Part shown: one piece after another, positions 56,143 through 64,000 of the stretch
How positions within the stretch are numbered: the first letter of the stretch is position 1
Layout of the letters: each line of letters opens with the position of its first letter
Assembly: GCF_000765675.1 (NCBI RefSeq)
Contig: NZ_JRPA02000003.1
Coordinates: 95,849-159,848 of the forward strand
Reading direction: 5' to 3'
Length of the DNA stretch: 64,000 bases
DNA from: Helicobacter sp. MIT 05-5294
GTDB lineage: Bacteria > Campylobacterota > Campylobacteria > Campylobacterales > Helicobacteraceae
Notes under the pieces: generated by a model
Seen by the model: the letters and a program-made list of their open reading frames with translations, nothing else
What the model was told of the DNA's origin: nothing
Databases searched by the model: none
Made by a program: the position numbers and the translations under genes

Positions 56143-58092
56143 ATGAAATTATCATTAAATTTAAAAGTAACATTGAGCATTACGCTCACAGCAATCATTG
56201 GATTTTTGATTTTTGGAATCTTGCAATACCAAACAACCAAAACAAGCACTTTGCAAACAGAGCAAAAAAGCTATCAAGGCAAACTCCATTCTATTCAGCT
56301 TTTGCTTGTTTCTTATATTTCAGAAAAGCAAACCGCTATTAATCGCCTCAAAGACGAAATCGCAAATCATCTTGACGATGAGGCGAGTATTGCCAAAAGC
56401 CTAGAGCTTGTCGAAAAAACAAGCGGATTCAACCTTGTTTATTTTGGTGTAGAGACTAGCGGTAGAATGATGCGTAGCAATGGAAACCATGTCTTCCCAG
56501 AAAGTGGATATGACCCGCGCAAACGCAGTTGGTATTATGATACTAAAGCACAAAACCAATCCATTGTCTTAAACAATGCTTGGCTACAAGCGAGTAAAAA
56601 ACTTCCGGTGTTTGGATTTGGTGCGCCTTTGCAACACAATGGCAGTTTTTACGGCGTCGTCAGTGGAGATATTGCGCTTAAGCCTCTTAATGATTATTTG
56701 GAATCCCTACAAAAAGGCGAACATTATACAATTTTCGCAACCGACCCTAGTGGCAAAATCATTCTTTCGCAAAATGCCGATGAGATTCTTAACCAAAGTG
56801 AAATCTCTAAATTATTGGTAGAAAAATCCAAAAACAATACGAATCAATTTATTTTCTTTGAACAAGAAGGGGAAGAAAAGTTCGGAATCTGCTCACTCAA
56901 TCCGCTTACTCAATGGAATGTGTGCTTAGTCGGAGAGGAAAAACTACTTTATAAATCCATTCACGAAAACACGACTTTTCTAGCGATTTCTTTGCTTGTC
57001 TTTGCGATTGTGCTTATTGTGCTTATCAACCTTTTTGCGCGCAAAATCCTTAGTCCTATTGAAGTCTTGCGCAAAGGAATCTTGGATTTCTTTGATTATT
57101 TGCATTTCAAAACTACGAGTGTCAAGCTTTTGCACATCAACACCCACGATGAATTAGGAGAAATGGCGCAAACTATCAACGCAAACATTAAAGAGATTCA
57201 GACAAATTTAGAAAAAGAACGCACCTGTGTGCAAGAAACTCTAAAATCTCTTGAATACGCTAAAGAAGGGAATTTTGGACGCTTCATAGAATCCGAATCC
57301 AACAACAAACAGCTTAACAATATCAAACTCTACCTCAATCAAACTCTGCAAGACTTAAACCAAAACTTTGAAACCATTGAAAAAGCATTAGAAATGTTTA
57401 AAGGCAATGATTTCACACACATTGCAGACACTAACGAAAGCAAGGGCGCATTGCTTCGCGTGGTAGAAAATATCAACGAATTAGGACGCTATATCCAAAA
57501 TATGCTCCAAACTTCTAGCGGAATCGCCCAAACGCTTAAAGGGCATTCTGGCACTCTACAAGAACGCGTGGCAAACCTCCAAGCTTCCGCACACGCACAA
57601 ACGCAATCCTTAGAGCAAACAAGCATTGCCGTTACTGCAATCACGGATTCTATGCACAATGTCGCTAACAAAAGCGGAGAAGTAATCCAACAAAGCGATG
57701 ATATTCGCAATGTTGTCGGCGTGATTAAAGACATTGCAGACCAAACCAATCTTTTAGCACTTAATGCTGCTATTGAAGCTGCAAGAGCAGGAGAACATGG
57801 AAGAGGATTTGCTGTTGTTGCCGATGAAGTGAGAAAACTAGCAGAGAGAACAGGAAAATCCTTAAATGAGATAGAAGCAAATGTGAATGTCTTAGTGCAA
57901 GGCATTAATGATATGAGTGAATCTATCAAGGAAGAATCCCAAAGTGTAGAGAAAATCAACCTTGCCGTAGAACAACTAGAAAAACTCACACAAGAGAACG
58001 AATCTATCGCCAACTCCTGTGCAGAAATTTCTAATGTTGTGGATAATCTAGCCACCAAAGTGCTTGATGAAGCCAATAATAAGAAGTTTTAG
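56143..58092 (+). CDS. Methyl-accepting chemotaxis protein with periplasmic dCache-like sensor
   Basis: A 649-residue receptor. The ATG at 56143 is preferred to one 11 codons earlier because GGGAA lies just upstream and the sequence goes straight into the first membrane helix. Residues 30-280 form the periplasmic domain, with [16 protein letters not shown], a dCache signature. A second membrane helix near residues 285-310 leads to a HAMP region. The signalling hairpin [45 protein letters not shown] is near 525-570. No C-terminal CheR-docking pentapeptide is seen. The ligand is unknown. Confidence 0.9.
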   Translation: MKLSLNLKVTLSITLTAIIGFLIFGILQYQTTKTSTLQTEQKSYQGKLHSIQLLLVSYISEKQTAINRLKDEIANHLDDEASIAKSLELVEKTSGFNLVYFGVETSGRMMRSNGNHVFPESGYDPRKRSWYYDTKAQNQSIVLNNAWLQASKKLPVFGFGAPLQHNGSFYGVVSGDIALKPLNDYLESLQKGEHYTIFATDPSGKIILSQNADEILNQSEISKLLVEKSKNNTNQFIFFEQEGEEKFGICSLNPLTQWNVCLVGEEKLLYKSIHENTTFLAISLLVFAIVLIVLINLFARKILSPIEVLRKGILDFFDYLHFKTTSVKLLHINTHDELGEMAQTINANIKEIQTNLEKERTCVQETLKSLEYAKEGNFGRFIESESNNKQLNNIKLYLNQTLQDLNQNFETIEKALEMFKGNDFTHIADTNESKGALLRVVENINELGRYIQNMLQTSSGIAQTLKGHSGTLQERVANLQASAHAQTQSLEQTSIAVTAITDSMHNVANKSGEVIQQSDDIRNVVGVIKDIADQTNLLALNAAIEAARAGEHGRGFAVVADEVRKLAERTGKSLNEIEANVNVLVQGINDMSESIKEESQSVEKINLAVEQLEKLTQENESIANSCAEISNVVDNLATKVLDEANNKKF

Positions 58093-58175
58093 AATCTCCA
58101 CTTAAGCATCGTGGATTTGGCAGGTGTTTTCATTACATCATCACAGGATTCCACATTGCGCACGATTGCCAAAGT

Positions 58176-58270
58176 ATTACCATGCGTCATTGCGAGATTC
58201 TACAATGCGCGTTTGTTACCTTGCGTCATTACGAGAGGTTGTCAGACTTCGTGGCAATCCGCAATGCAAA
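58176..58270. repeat. Dispersed intergenic repeat copy
   Basis: Units related to GCGTCATTGCGAG occur at 58,183 and 58,220. They lie in the 456-base gap between the chemoreceptor and uvrA, which otherwise holds the hairpin described next. Confidence 0.6.
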
Positions 58271-58329
58271 TAGCCCAAAAGGCGAAACAATAGAATCCTT
58301 ACAGCTATTTCAATCACGCAAATAGTCCT

Positions 58330-58409
58330 AGTCAAAGGCTAATGCAAACAAACAGGCAATAAGGAAGGTTTCCTTTTCTTGTTTGTGAGTTTTGCATTAG
58401 CCTTTGACT
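58330..58409. repeat. Long 80-base hairpin-forming inverted repeat
   Basis: Perfect 19-base arms (58,330-58,348 and 58,391-58,409) flank a centre with further complementarity (CAAACA/TGTTTG and AAGGAA/TTCCTT). It may be a bidirectional terminator, a small RNA or a tiny mobile element. Confidence 0.7.
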
Positions 58410-58423
58410 TTGTCTCACCAGCC

Positions 58424-58475
58424 TCCATTGCGAGAAGTTGCCATGCAACTTTGGTTACCAACAAAGCTAACAATG
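58424..58475. repeat. Dispersed intergenic repeat copy
   Basis: CCATTGCGAGAAGTTGCCATGC-type unit next to the hairpin repeat. Confidence 0.55.
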
Positions 58476-58548
58476 GAATCCTAAAGGCGAGATTCTAGGT
58501 GTGGATTTACAAGTGTAAGTGAACCGCCAATGCAGCAACAAAAGTCTT

Positions 58549-61419
58549 TTACGATTCCATTCCTAGCTCTTTTGCCAAAAATCTCCCGGTATGGCTTCCT
58601 GTTTTTTTGTATCGCTTTGCGATTCTTTCAGGTGTGCCACTATCTACGATAGTTCCGCCATTGCTTCCGCCCTCTGGTCCAATATCAAGGATAAAATCCG
58701 CGTTTTTAATAATATCCAAATTATGCTCAATCACAATCACGCTATTGCCCAAATCTGTCAAATGGTGCAACACGCGCGTAAGCCTATCCACATCGGCGAA
58801 ATGCAATCCCGTAGTTGGCTCATCAAGCACATAAAGCGTTTTTCCTGTATCCTTGCGGCTCAATTCTTTGGCTAGTTTTATCCTTTGCGCTTCTCCACCA
58901 CTTAGCGTAACCGCATTTTGCCCCAAAGTAATATAGCCAAGCCCCACATCTTGCAATGTTTTAAGCTTCTGATAAATGCGCGGAATCTTAGCAAAAAACT
59001 CACACGCTTCATCAACACTAAAGGACAACACTTCTGCGATATTTTTGCCCCTATATTCTACTTCCAAAGTTTGCGCATTATAACGCGTCCCGCCACACGC
59101 ATCACATTTAACCATAATATCGGGCAAGAAGTGCATTTCAATCCTAATTTCTCCCTCTCCCATACATTTTTCGCATCTTCCGCCTTTGACATTAAAGCTA
59201 AAGCGTCCAATGCCATAGTTACGAATCTGCGCTTCTTTCGTCTGCGAGAAAACTTGCCGAATCTCATCCATCGCGCCTGTATAAGTTACAGGATTTGAAC
59301 GCGGAGTGCGCCCAATGGGGCTTTGGTCAAGATAAATCACTTTATCTAGCTTCTCTAGCCCTATAATCTCCACACCATCAACTTTTTTAACTTTTTTGCG
59401 ATTGTTTAACAATTCTTGCGCAACAGGGAGCAAAGTCTGCAATACAAGGGAGCTTTTGCCACTTCCACTCACGCCCGTTACACACACGAAATTCTTAAGC
59501 GGTAATTGGACATTAAGATTGTGGATATTGTTAATATTAACATTGCGAATCTCAATCCATTCTTCTTGATTGCGGCGCACGAAATATTCTATCTTTTTTG
59601 CCCCGCTTAAATACTGCGCGGTTTGCGTATTGCTATTTAGCAACTGCGTAAGATTCCCACTAAAGACAACTTCCCCGCCATATTTACCCGCACCGGGTCC
59701 AATATCCACGATAAAATCCGCGTGTTCAATCGTTTCTTTGTCGTGTTCTACGACAATCACAGAATTTCCCTTTTGTTGCAGACTTCTTAAAGTCTTGATG
59801 AGTTTTAGCGTATCGCGTTCGTGCAACCCAATACTTGGCTCATCTAGCACATACATTACGCCGGTTAATCCACTTCCAATTTGACTTGCGATTCTAATGC
59901 GTTGCGATTCGCCCCCGCTGATACTTCGTGCATCACGCCCCAAACTCAAATATCCAAGCCCCACATCATAGAGGAAATAAAGCCTCTCGCAAATTTCTTT
60001 TAGAATCGGAGCGGCGACCATCGCGTTTTGTTTATCCAAATGTACGAAACTTTCAGGATTGGCAAAAAATCCATAACATTCTTCAATCGGCAAGTCTATC
60101 AGATTCCCAATGGTTTTGTTAGCGACTTTAACAGCCAAAGATTCGGGCAACAAACGATGTCCTCCGCAATCCTCACAGACTTTTTCGCTCATATAATCGC
60201 CCAAATCCTTATTGTCTTTAAACATATCATAAGCAATCGCAATCACTCCAGCCCAAGGACGCTTAAGCTTCGAGCTTTTCCAAACAAACTCTACTTCCTC
60301 TTGACTTCCATAGAGAACTAATTTTTGTTGGTATTCATTCAAATCTTCAAAAGCCGATTTGGGATTGATTTGGTTTGCCAAACAAAAGGCGCGGAACAGC
60401 TCATTATAATAACTTTTGTTGAATCCATAAATGATTTTAATCCCTCCCTCACTCAAAGGCAAACTTGATTGGATAACTTTTTTGGTATCAATCGTATAAC
60501 GAATCCCCAAACCATCGCATTTAGGACACGCTCCTTTGGGAGAATTAAACGAGAAGCTAAGAGGCTCTAGCGGAGTAAAAGAGACTTTACAATCAAAACA
60601 AGCCAAATGCTCACTATAATGCACCAAAGTAGGCTTGGATTCCTTATCTTCGGGTAGAATCTCAATCTCCACTTCGCCATAAGATTCCTTTAAAGCCTTT
60701 TCAATATCTTCTGCGATTCTTTCTTTGTTTGCAACATTCACAACCACGCGGTCAATCACAACTTTAATCGTGTGCTTTTTGGTTTTAGCAAGACTGATTT
60801 CCTCATCTAAGCGCGTCAGCACACCATTAATTTGCGCTCTGATATAGCCTTTTTGACGCAGAGATTCTAATTTGTCATTAAAAGTTCCCTTTTTTTCGCG
60901 GATAATCGGGGAGAGGATTAGGATTTTGGAATCTTCTTTGATTTTTAAAACCTCTGCGATAATATCACTTGCACTCATTTTGGAAATCGGTTTGCCGCAC
61001 AAATGGCAATGCTGCACACCAATCCGCGCAAAAAGAAGCCGAAAATAATCGTAAATTTCAGTAATCGTCCCCACCGTGGAGCGCGGATTCTTGCTTGTAG
61101 TTTTTTGATCAATCGCAATCGCGGGAGTTAGCCCCTCTATCTTATCCACATCGGGTTTGCCGATTTTATCCAAAAACTGCCTTGCATAGCTAGAGAGCGA
61201 TTCTATATATCTGCGTTGTCCCTCGGCATAAAGTGTATCAAAAGCAAGGGTGCTCTTCCCGCTTCCGCTAAGCCCCGTGAGGACAACAAGCTTGTTTTTA
61301 GGAATACTTAAACTGATGTTTTTGAGATTATTTTCTTTAGCATTGGTGATGATAATATGATCTAGTGGCGTAGGTTTAGGTTGCGTTTTTGTGGTTTGTG
61401 TTTGTGTTTTTGGATTCAA
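58549..61419 (-). CDS. uvrA: Excinuclease ABC subunit A
   Basis: A 956-residue UvrA from a TTG at 61419, chosen because AAAGGG lies at normal spacing; a frame open from 61,461 is possible. Two ABC modules are present, with Walker A motifs LTGLSGSGKSTLAFDT near residue 45 and VTGVSGSGKSSLVLQT near 650, signature SGGE sequences, and zinc-binding CxxC pairs near residues 265 and 755. It recognises DNA damage in nucleotide excision repair. Confidence 0.95.
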   Translation of the reverse strand: MNPKTQTQTTKTQPKPTPLDHIIITNAKENNLKNISLSIPKNKLVVLTGLSGSGKSTLAFDTLYAEGQRRYIESLSSYARQFLDKIGKPDVDKIEGLTPAIAIDQKTTSKNPRSTVGTITEIYDYFRLLFARIGVQHCHLCGKPISKMSASDIIAEVLKIKEDSKILILSPIIREKKGTFNDKLESLRQKGYIRAQINGVLTRLDEEISLAKTKKHTIKVVIDRVVVNVANKERIAEDIEKALKESYGEVEIEILPEDKESKPTLVHYSEHLACFDCKVSFTPLEPLSFSFNSPKGACPKCDGLGIRYTIDTKKVIQSSLPLSEGGIKIIYGFNKSYYNELFRAFCLANQINPKSAFEDLNEYQQKLVLYGSQEEVEFVWKSSKLKRPWAGVIAIAYDMFKDNKDLGDYMSEKVCEDCGGHRLLPESLAVKVANKTIGNLIDLPIEECYGFFANPESFVHLDKQNAMVAAPILKEICERLYFLYDVGLGYLSLGRDARSISGGESQRIRIASQIGSGLTGVMYVLDEPSIGLHERDTLKLIKTLRSLQQKGNSVIVVEHDKETIEHADFIVDIGPGAGKYGGEVVFSGNLTQLLNSNTQTAQYLSGAKKIEYFVRRNQEEWIEIRNVNINNIHNLNVQLPLKNFVCVTGVSGSGKSSLVLQTLLPVAQELLNNRKKVKKVDGVEIIGLEKLDKVIYLDQSPIGRTPRSNPVTYTGAMDEIRQVFSQTKEAQIRNYGIGRFSFNVKGGRCEKCMGEGEIRIEMHFLPDIMVKCDACGGTRYNAQTLEVEYRGKNIAEVLSFSVDEACEFFAKIPRIYQKLKTLQDVGLGYITLGQNAVTLSGGEAQRIKLAKELSRKDTGKTLYVLDEPTTGLHFADVDRLTRVLHHLTDLGNSVIVIEHNLDIIKNADFILDIGPEGGSNGGTIVDSGTPERIAKRYKKTGSHTGRFLAKELGMES

Positions 61420-61560
61420 AATCAGCCCTTTATTTGCAAGATTGCATTGAAATAAAATCAATCTGTAATTATAACAAATTACAAAAGATTTCGCACAAAT
61501 GTAGCATCTTATTCTTTGCTTTTGCCAAACAAAACTTTTATATTCATCATATAATGAAAC

Positions 61561-61597
61561 TTGATAATAATAATATAAAGTTTATTGACATTATCAA
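61561..61597. promoter_or_regulatory. Inverted repeat overlapping the htpG promoter
   Basis: TTGATAAT (61,561-61,568) and ATTATCAA (61,590-61,597) form 8-base arms 21 bases apart, overlapping the -35 box. A possible operator; it does not match the HspR (HAIR) or CIRCE consensus. Confidence 0.4.
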
Positions 61598-61612
61598 AAC
61601 TTTTGTTATAAT
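61585..61612 (+). promoter_or_regulatory. Sigma-70 promoter of htpG
   Basis: A perfect TTGACA (61,585-61,590) and TATAAT (61,607-61,612) separated by 16 bases, about 35 bases before the htpG ATG. Confidence 0.85.
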
Positions 61613-61647
61613 TTCGCACAAATTTTAAGATTCAAAAAGGATAAACC

Positions 61648-63531
61648 ATGGCAAAACATACTTTTCAAACCGAAGTGAATCAGCTACTTGACTTGATGAT
61701 TCACTCTTTATACTCCAACAAAGAAATCTTTTTGCGCGAGTTAGTAAGCAACGCTTCTGATGCACTTGATAAATTGCAATATTTAACCCTCACAGACGAT
61801 AAACTCAAAAACCTAGATTTTACACCCAAAATTGACATTGCTTTTGATAGTGAAAAAAACACACTCACTATTAGCGATAGCGGAATCGGAATGAATGAGC
61901 AAGATTTGATTGAAAATCTAGGAACGATTGCAAAGAGTGGCACAAAAAACTTCCTCTCCAAACTTAGCGGAGATAAGAAAAAGGATTCCGCGCTGATTGG
62001 ACAATTTGGCGTGGGATTCTACTCTGCCTTTATGGTAGCAAACAAAATCATCGTAACAACCAAAAAAGCGGGTGAAACACAAGCTTATGCGTGGATTAGC
62101 AACGGAAGCGGGGAATTTGAAATTGAAAAATGCGAAAAAGAATCGCACGGAAGTGAAATCAAGATTTATCTAAAAGAAGATGAAAAAGAATGGACAAGTC
62201 GTTGGAGAATTGAAGAGATTATCAAAAAATATTCCGACCACATTCCATTCCCTATTTTCTTGCATTACACAGAAACCAAAAGCGAGGGTGAGGGTGCGAA
62301 TAAAAAAGAAATCATAGAAGAGAAAAACGAGCAAATCAACAAAGCTTCCGCGCTTTGGAGAATCTCCAAAAAAGACTTAAAAGATGAAGAATATAAAGAA
62401 TTTTACAAAAACCTAAGCTACGATTCTAGCGACCCTCTAAGCTGGATTCATACTAAAGTAGAGGGAACTTTAGAATACACGACTTTATTTTATATCCCAC
62501 AAACTGCGCCTTTTGACCTCTATCGCGTGGATTACAAAAGCGGTGTGAAGCTCTATGTCAAGCGCGTGTTTATCACCGATGATGATAAAGAACTCTTGCC
62601 TCCTTATTTACGATTCGTGCGCGGAATCATTGACAGCGAGGATTTACCGCTGAATGTAAGTCGTGAGATTCTACAACAAAACAGAATCCTAGCGACAATT
62701 AAATCCGCATCAACCAAAAAAATCCTAAGCGAAATAGAATCCCTGCAAAAAGATGAGGAAAAATACAACAAATTCTATAAAGAGTTTGGACGCTGCCTCA
62801 AAGAGGGAGTTTATAGCGATTTTGAAAACAAAGAAAAACTATTAGAACTTTTGCGATTCGCTTCTACCAAAAGCGAGGGCAAAGAAATCGCATTTAAAAC
62901 CTACAAAGAGCGAATGATTGAAGGGCAAAAAGCGATTTATTACCTACAAGGCGAGGATTTGGAACTATTGAAAAGCTCCCCTCTTTTAGATGCATTCAAC
63001 AAAAAAGGAATTGAAGTCTTTTTGTTTGCTGAAGAGATTGATGGAATCGTAATGCCAATGGTGCAAGAGTTTGACAAAACGCCACTACGCGCTATCACTT
63101 CCAAAGAAGCCTTAGAGGATTTAGGGGAAGAAAAAGTAGAGGAAGCAACGCAAGAAAAATTCAAAGCCCTATTGGAAAGCTTCACAAAAATTTTAGGCGA
63201 AGAAGTTAAAGAAGTGCGCTTAAGTGCGCGATTGATTGACGCGCCTTCTTGTATCGTAAGCGACCCTGAAGACCCCAATGCTGCAATGCTTAAGATGATG
63301 AAGCAAATGGGTGCTATGGGAATGGGCGGTGAGATTCCAGAACCCAAACCGATTTTAGAACTCAATCCAAACCATGCGATTCTAACCAAACTCTTAGACG
63401 CAGACAGCCAAAAGCAAGAACAAGTCGCGCATTTACTCCTTGAAGAAGCCAAGCTTTTAGAGGGTGGCAAACTCAAAGATGTTCATGCGTTTGTAACGCG
63501 CCTTAATATGCTTCTACAAAACAGCTTATAA
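61648..63531 (+). CDS. htpG: Hsp90-family chaperone HtpG
   Basis: A 627-residue chaperone. The GHKL ATPase motifs are at the N-terminus: LRELVSNASDALDKL near residue 30, SDSGIGMNEQDL near 77 and GQFGVGFYSAFMVA near 120. The middle domain has RGIIDSEDLPLNVSREILQQN near 340, including the catalytic-loop arginine. AAAGGA precedes the ATG. It is transcribed from a strong canonical promoter. Confidence 0.96.
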   Translation: MAKHTFQTEVNQLLDLMIHSLYSNKEIFLRELVSNASDALDKLQYLTLTDDKLKNLDFTPKIDIAFDSEKNTLTISDSGIGMNEQDLIENLGTIAKSGTKNFLSKLSGDKKKDSALIGQFGVGFYSAFMVANKIIVTTKKAGETQAYAWISNGSGEFEIEKCEKESHGSEIKIYLKEDEKEWTSRWRIEEIIKKYSDHIPFPIFLHYTETKSEGEGANKKEIIEEKNEQINKASALWRISKKDLKDEEYKEFYKNLSYDSSDPLSWIHTKVEGTLEYTTLFYIPQTAPFDLYRVDYKSGVKLYVKRVFITDDDKELLPPYLRFVRGIIDSEDLPLNVSREILQQNRILATIKSASTKKILSEIESLQKDEEKYNKFYKEFGRCLKEGVYSDFENKEKLLELLRFASTKSEGKEIAFKTYKERMIEGQKAIYYLQGEDLELLKSSPLLDAFNKKGIEVFLFAEEIDGIVMPMVQEFDKTPLRAITSKEALEDLGEEKVEEATQEKFKALLESFTKILGEEVKEVRLSARLIDAPSCIVSDPEDPNAAMLKMMKQMGAMGMGGEIPEPKPILELNPNHAILTKLLDADSQKQEQVAHLLLEEAKLLEGGKLKDVHAFVTRLNMLLQNSL

Positions 63532-63537
63532 TCCGAT

Positions 63538-63572
63538 ATGGAATCCCACATTACTTAAAGTCGGGATTCCAT
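63538..63572 (+). terminator. Hairpin downstream of htpG
   Basis: ATGGAATCCC and GGGATTCCAT form a perfect 10-base stem with a 15-base loop, seven bases after the htpG stop. The T run is poor. Confidence 0.55.
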
Positions 63573-63685
63573 CTCGCCCATTATCCTTTAAAAACGACAT
63601 TGCATTAAGAATCCCCTGCACCATTACAAGGATAATCAAATCAATTTTAATGTTACTGCCTCGTCGTCGTGAGATTCTACAATGC

Positions 63686-63900
63686 GTGTTGCTTTGCGTC
63701 ATTGCGAACGAGCGTCTGCGAGTGCGGCAATCCACGCTTTAGAATCTCGCCATTGTAGAATCCCCTTTTATCAAGATTATAGATTTGCGCTAAAGCGGGT
63801 GAAATTTGTTTCACAAATTGCGCACCACGAGTTTTTACAAAACTCTCGCAATGACGCAGTAGTAAAATTACAGATTGGTAACTCGTCATTGCAAACTTAG
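63686..63900. repeat. Dispersed intergenic repeats at the right end
   Basis: The 469-base tail after htpG holds no convincing gene. It has TTGCGTCATTGCGAAC-type units, the inverted copy of the 40-base element (63,781-63,822) and CTCGCAATGACGC. Short frames here are translations of the repeat. Confidence 0.65.
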
Positions 63901-64000
63901 TGAAACAAATCCACAATCTAGCACAAAAGATTCTATTCTACTATGGAATCCCAATTTATAATCCCTTTTTAATTACTTGGATTTTTGCTAAAATAGTTTG

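Noticed and set aside
63526..63916. Short ORFs at the right end
   Set aside because: They lie in repeat DNA, with no ribosome binding site or recognisable domain.
1..64000. tRNA, rRNA, CRISPR arrays, transposases or prophage genes
   Set aside because: None was recognised on reading; short or diverged RNA genes could have been missed without a covariance search.

Overview
The window looks like chromosomal DNA of a Helicobacter, probably an enterohepatic species. The evidence is a FlaB-type flagellin behind a sigma-54 promoter, a Maf (DUF115) motility accessory factor, a ppa-adk-aspS block, AT-rich coding, and many poly-G tracts of 10-13 bases inside surface-glycan genes. The species cannot be named from the sequence.

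Layout. 1-6.3 kb: housekeeping genes on the minus strand (partial CNNM/CBS protein, YihY, bioB, a PNPOx-like protein, topA, a CysQ-like phosphatase). 6.5-8.05 kb: a shortened GT2 glycosyltransferase facing a decayed GT8 gene. 8.1-38 kb: about 30 kb of almost unbroken minus-strand surface-glycan genes. 38.4-43.8 kb: flaB and maf on the plus strand, then a formyltransferase/GNAT fusion and a PseH-like acetyltransferase on the minus strand. 43.8-64 kb: ccdA, a TRAP transporter, ppa, adk, aspS, a PerR-like Fur protein, yhcH, sixA, mtnN, fabD, argS, tatA, a chemoreceptor, uvrA and htpG.

The glycan island has several modules. (a) 8.1-14.5 kb carries homologues of all six Campylobacter jejuni Cj1415-Cj1420 genes for O-methyl phosphoramidate (MeOPN): glutamine kinase, cytidylyltransferase, amidohydrolase, CysC-like kinase and two methyltransferases. 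(b) 14.5-22.7 kb carries amino-sugar genes: two aminotransferases, two Gfo/Idh dehydrogenases, an acetyltransferase, a formyltransferase, an AsnB amidotransferase and a DUF354 protein. (c) 24.0-27.3 kb is an acyl-ACP module: a dedicated ACP, a KAS III enzyme, two paralogous proteins of unknown family and an LpxD-like acyltransferase. (d) 27.3-33.2 kb has a WbmS-type deacetylase, a sulfotransferase and a second amino-sugar set. (e) 33.3-38.0 kb has two paralogous radical SAM/SPASM proteins and an HMW1C/OGT-like glycosyltransferase next to flaB. The inferred output is a heavily decorated, strain-variable glycan on flagellin and/or lipopolysaccharide.

Eight genes carry a poly-G tract. By frame, four read through (MeOPN methyltransferase, deacetylase, hexapeptide acyltransferase, radical SAM 2). 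Three are out of frame (formyltransferase, one acyl-module paralogue, radical SAM 1). One, the PseH-like gene, ends just after its tract although an open frame continues for more than 60 codons. Several genes are therefore longer than simple ORF calling suggests; the full extents are given below.
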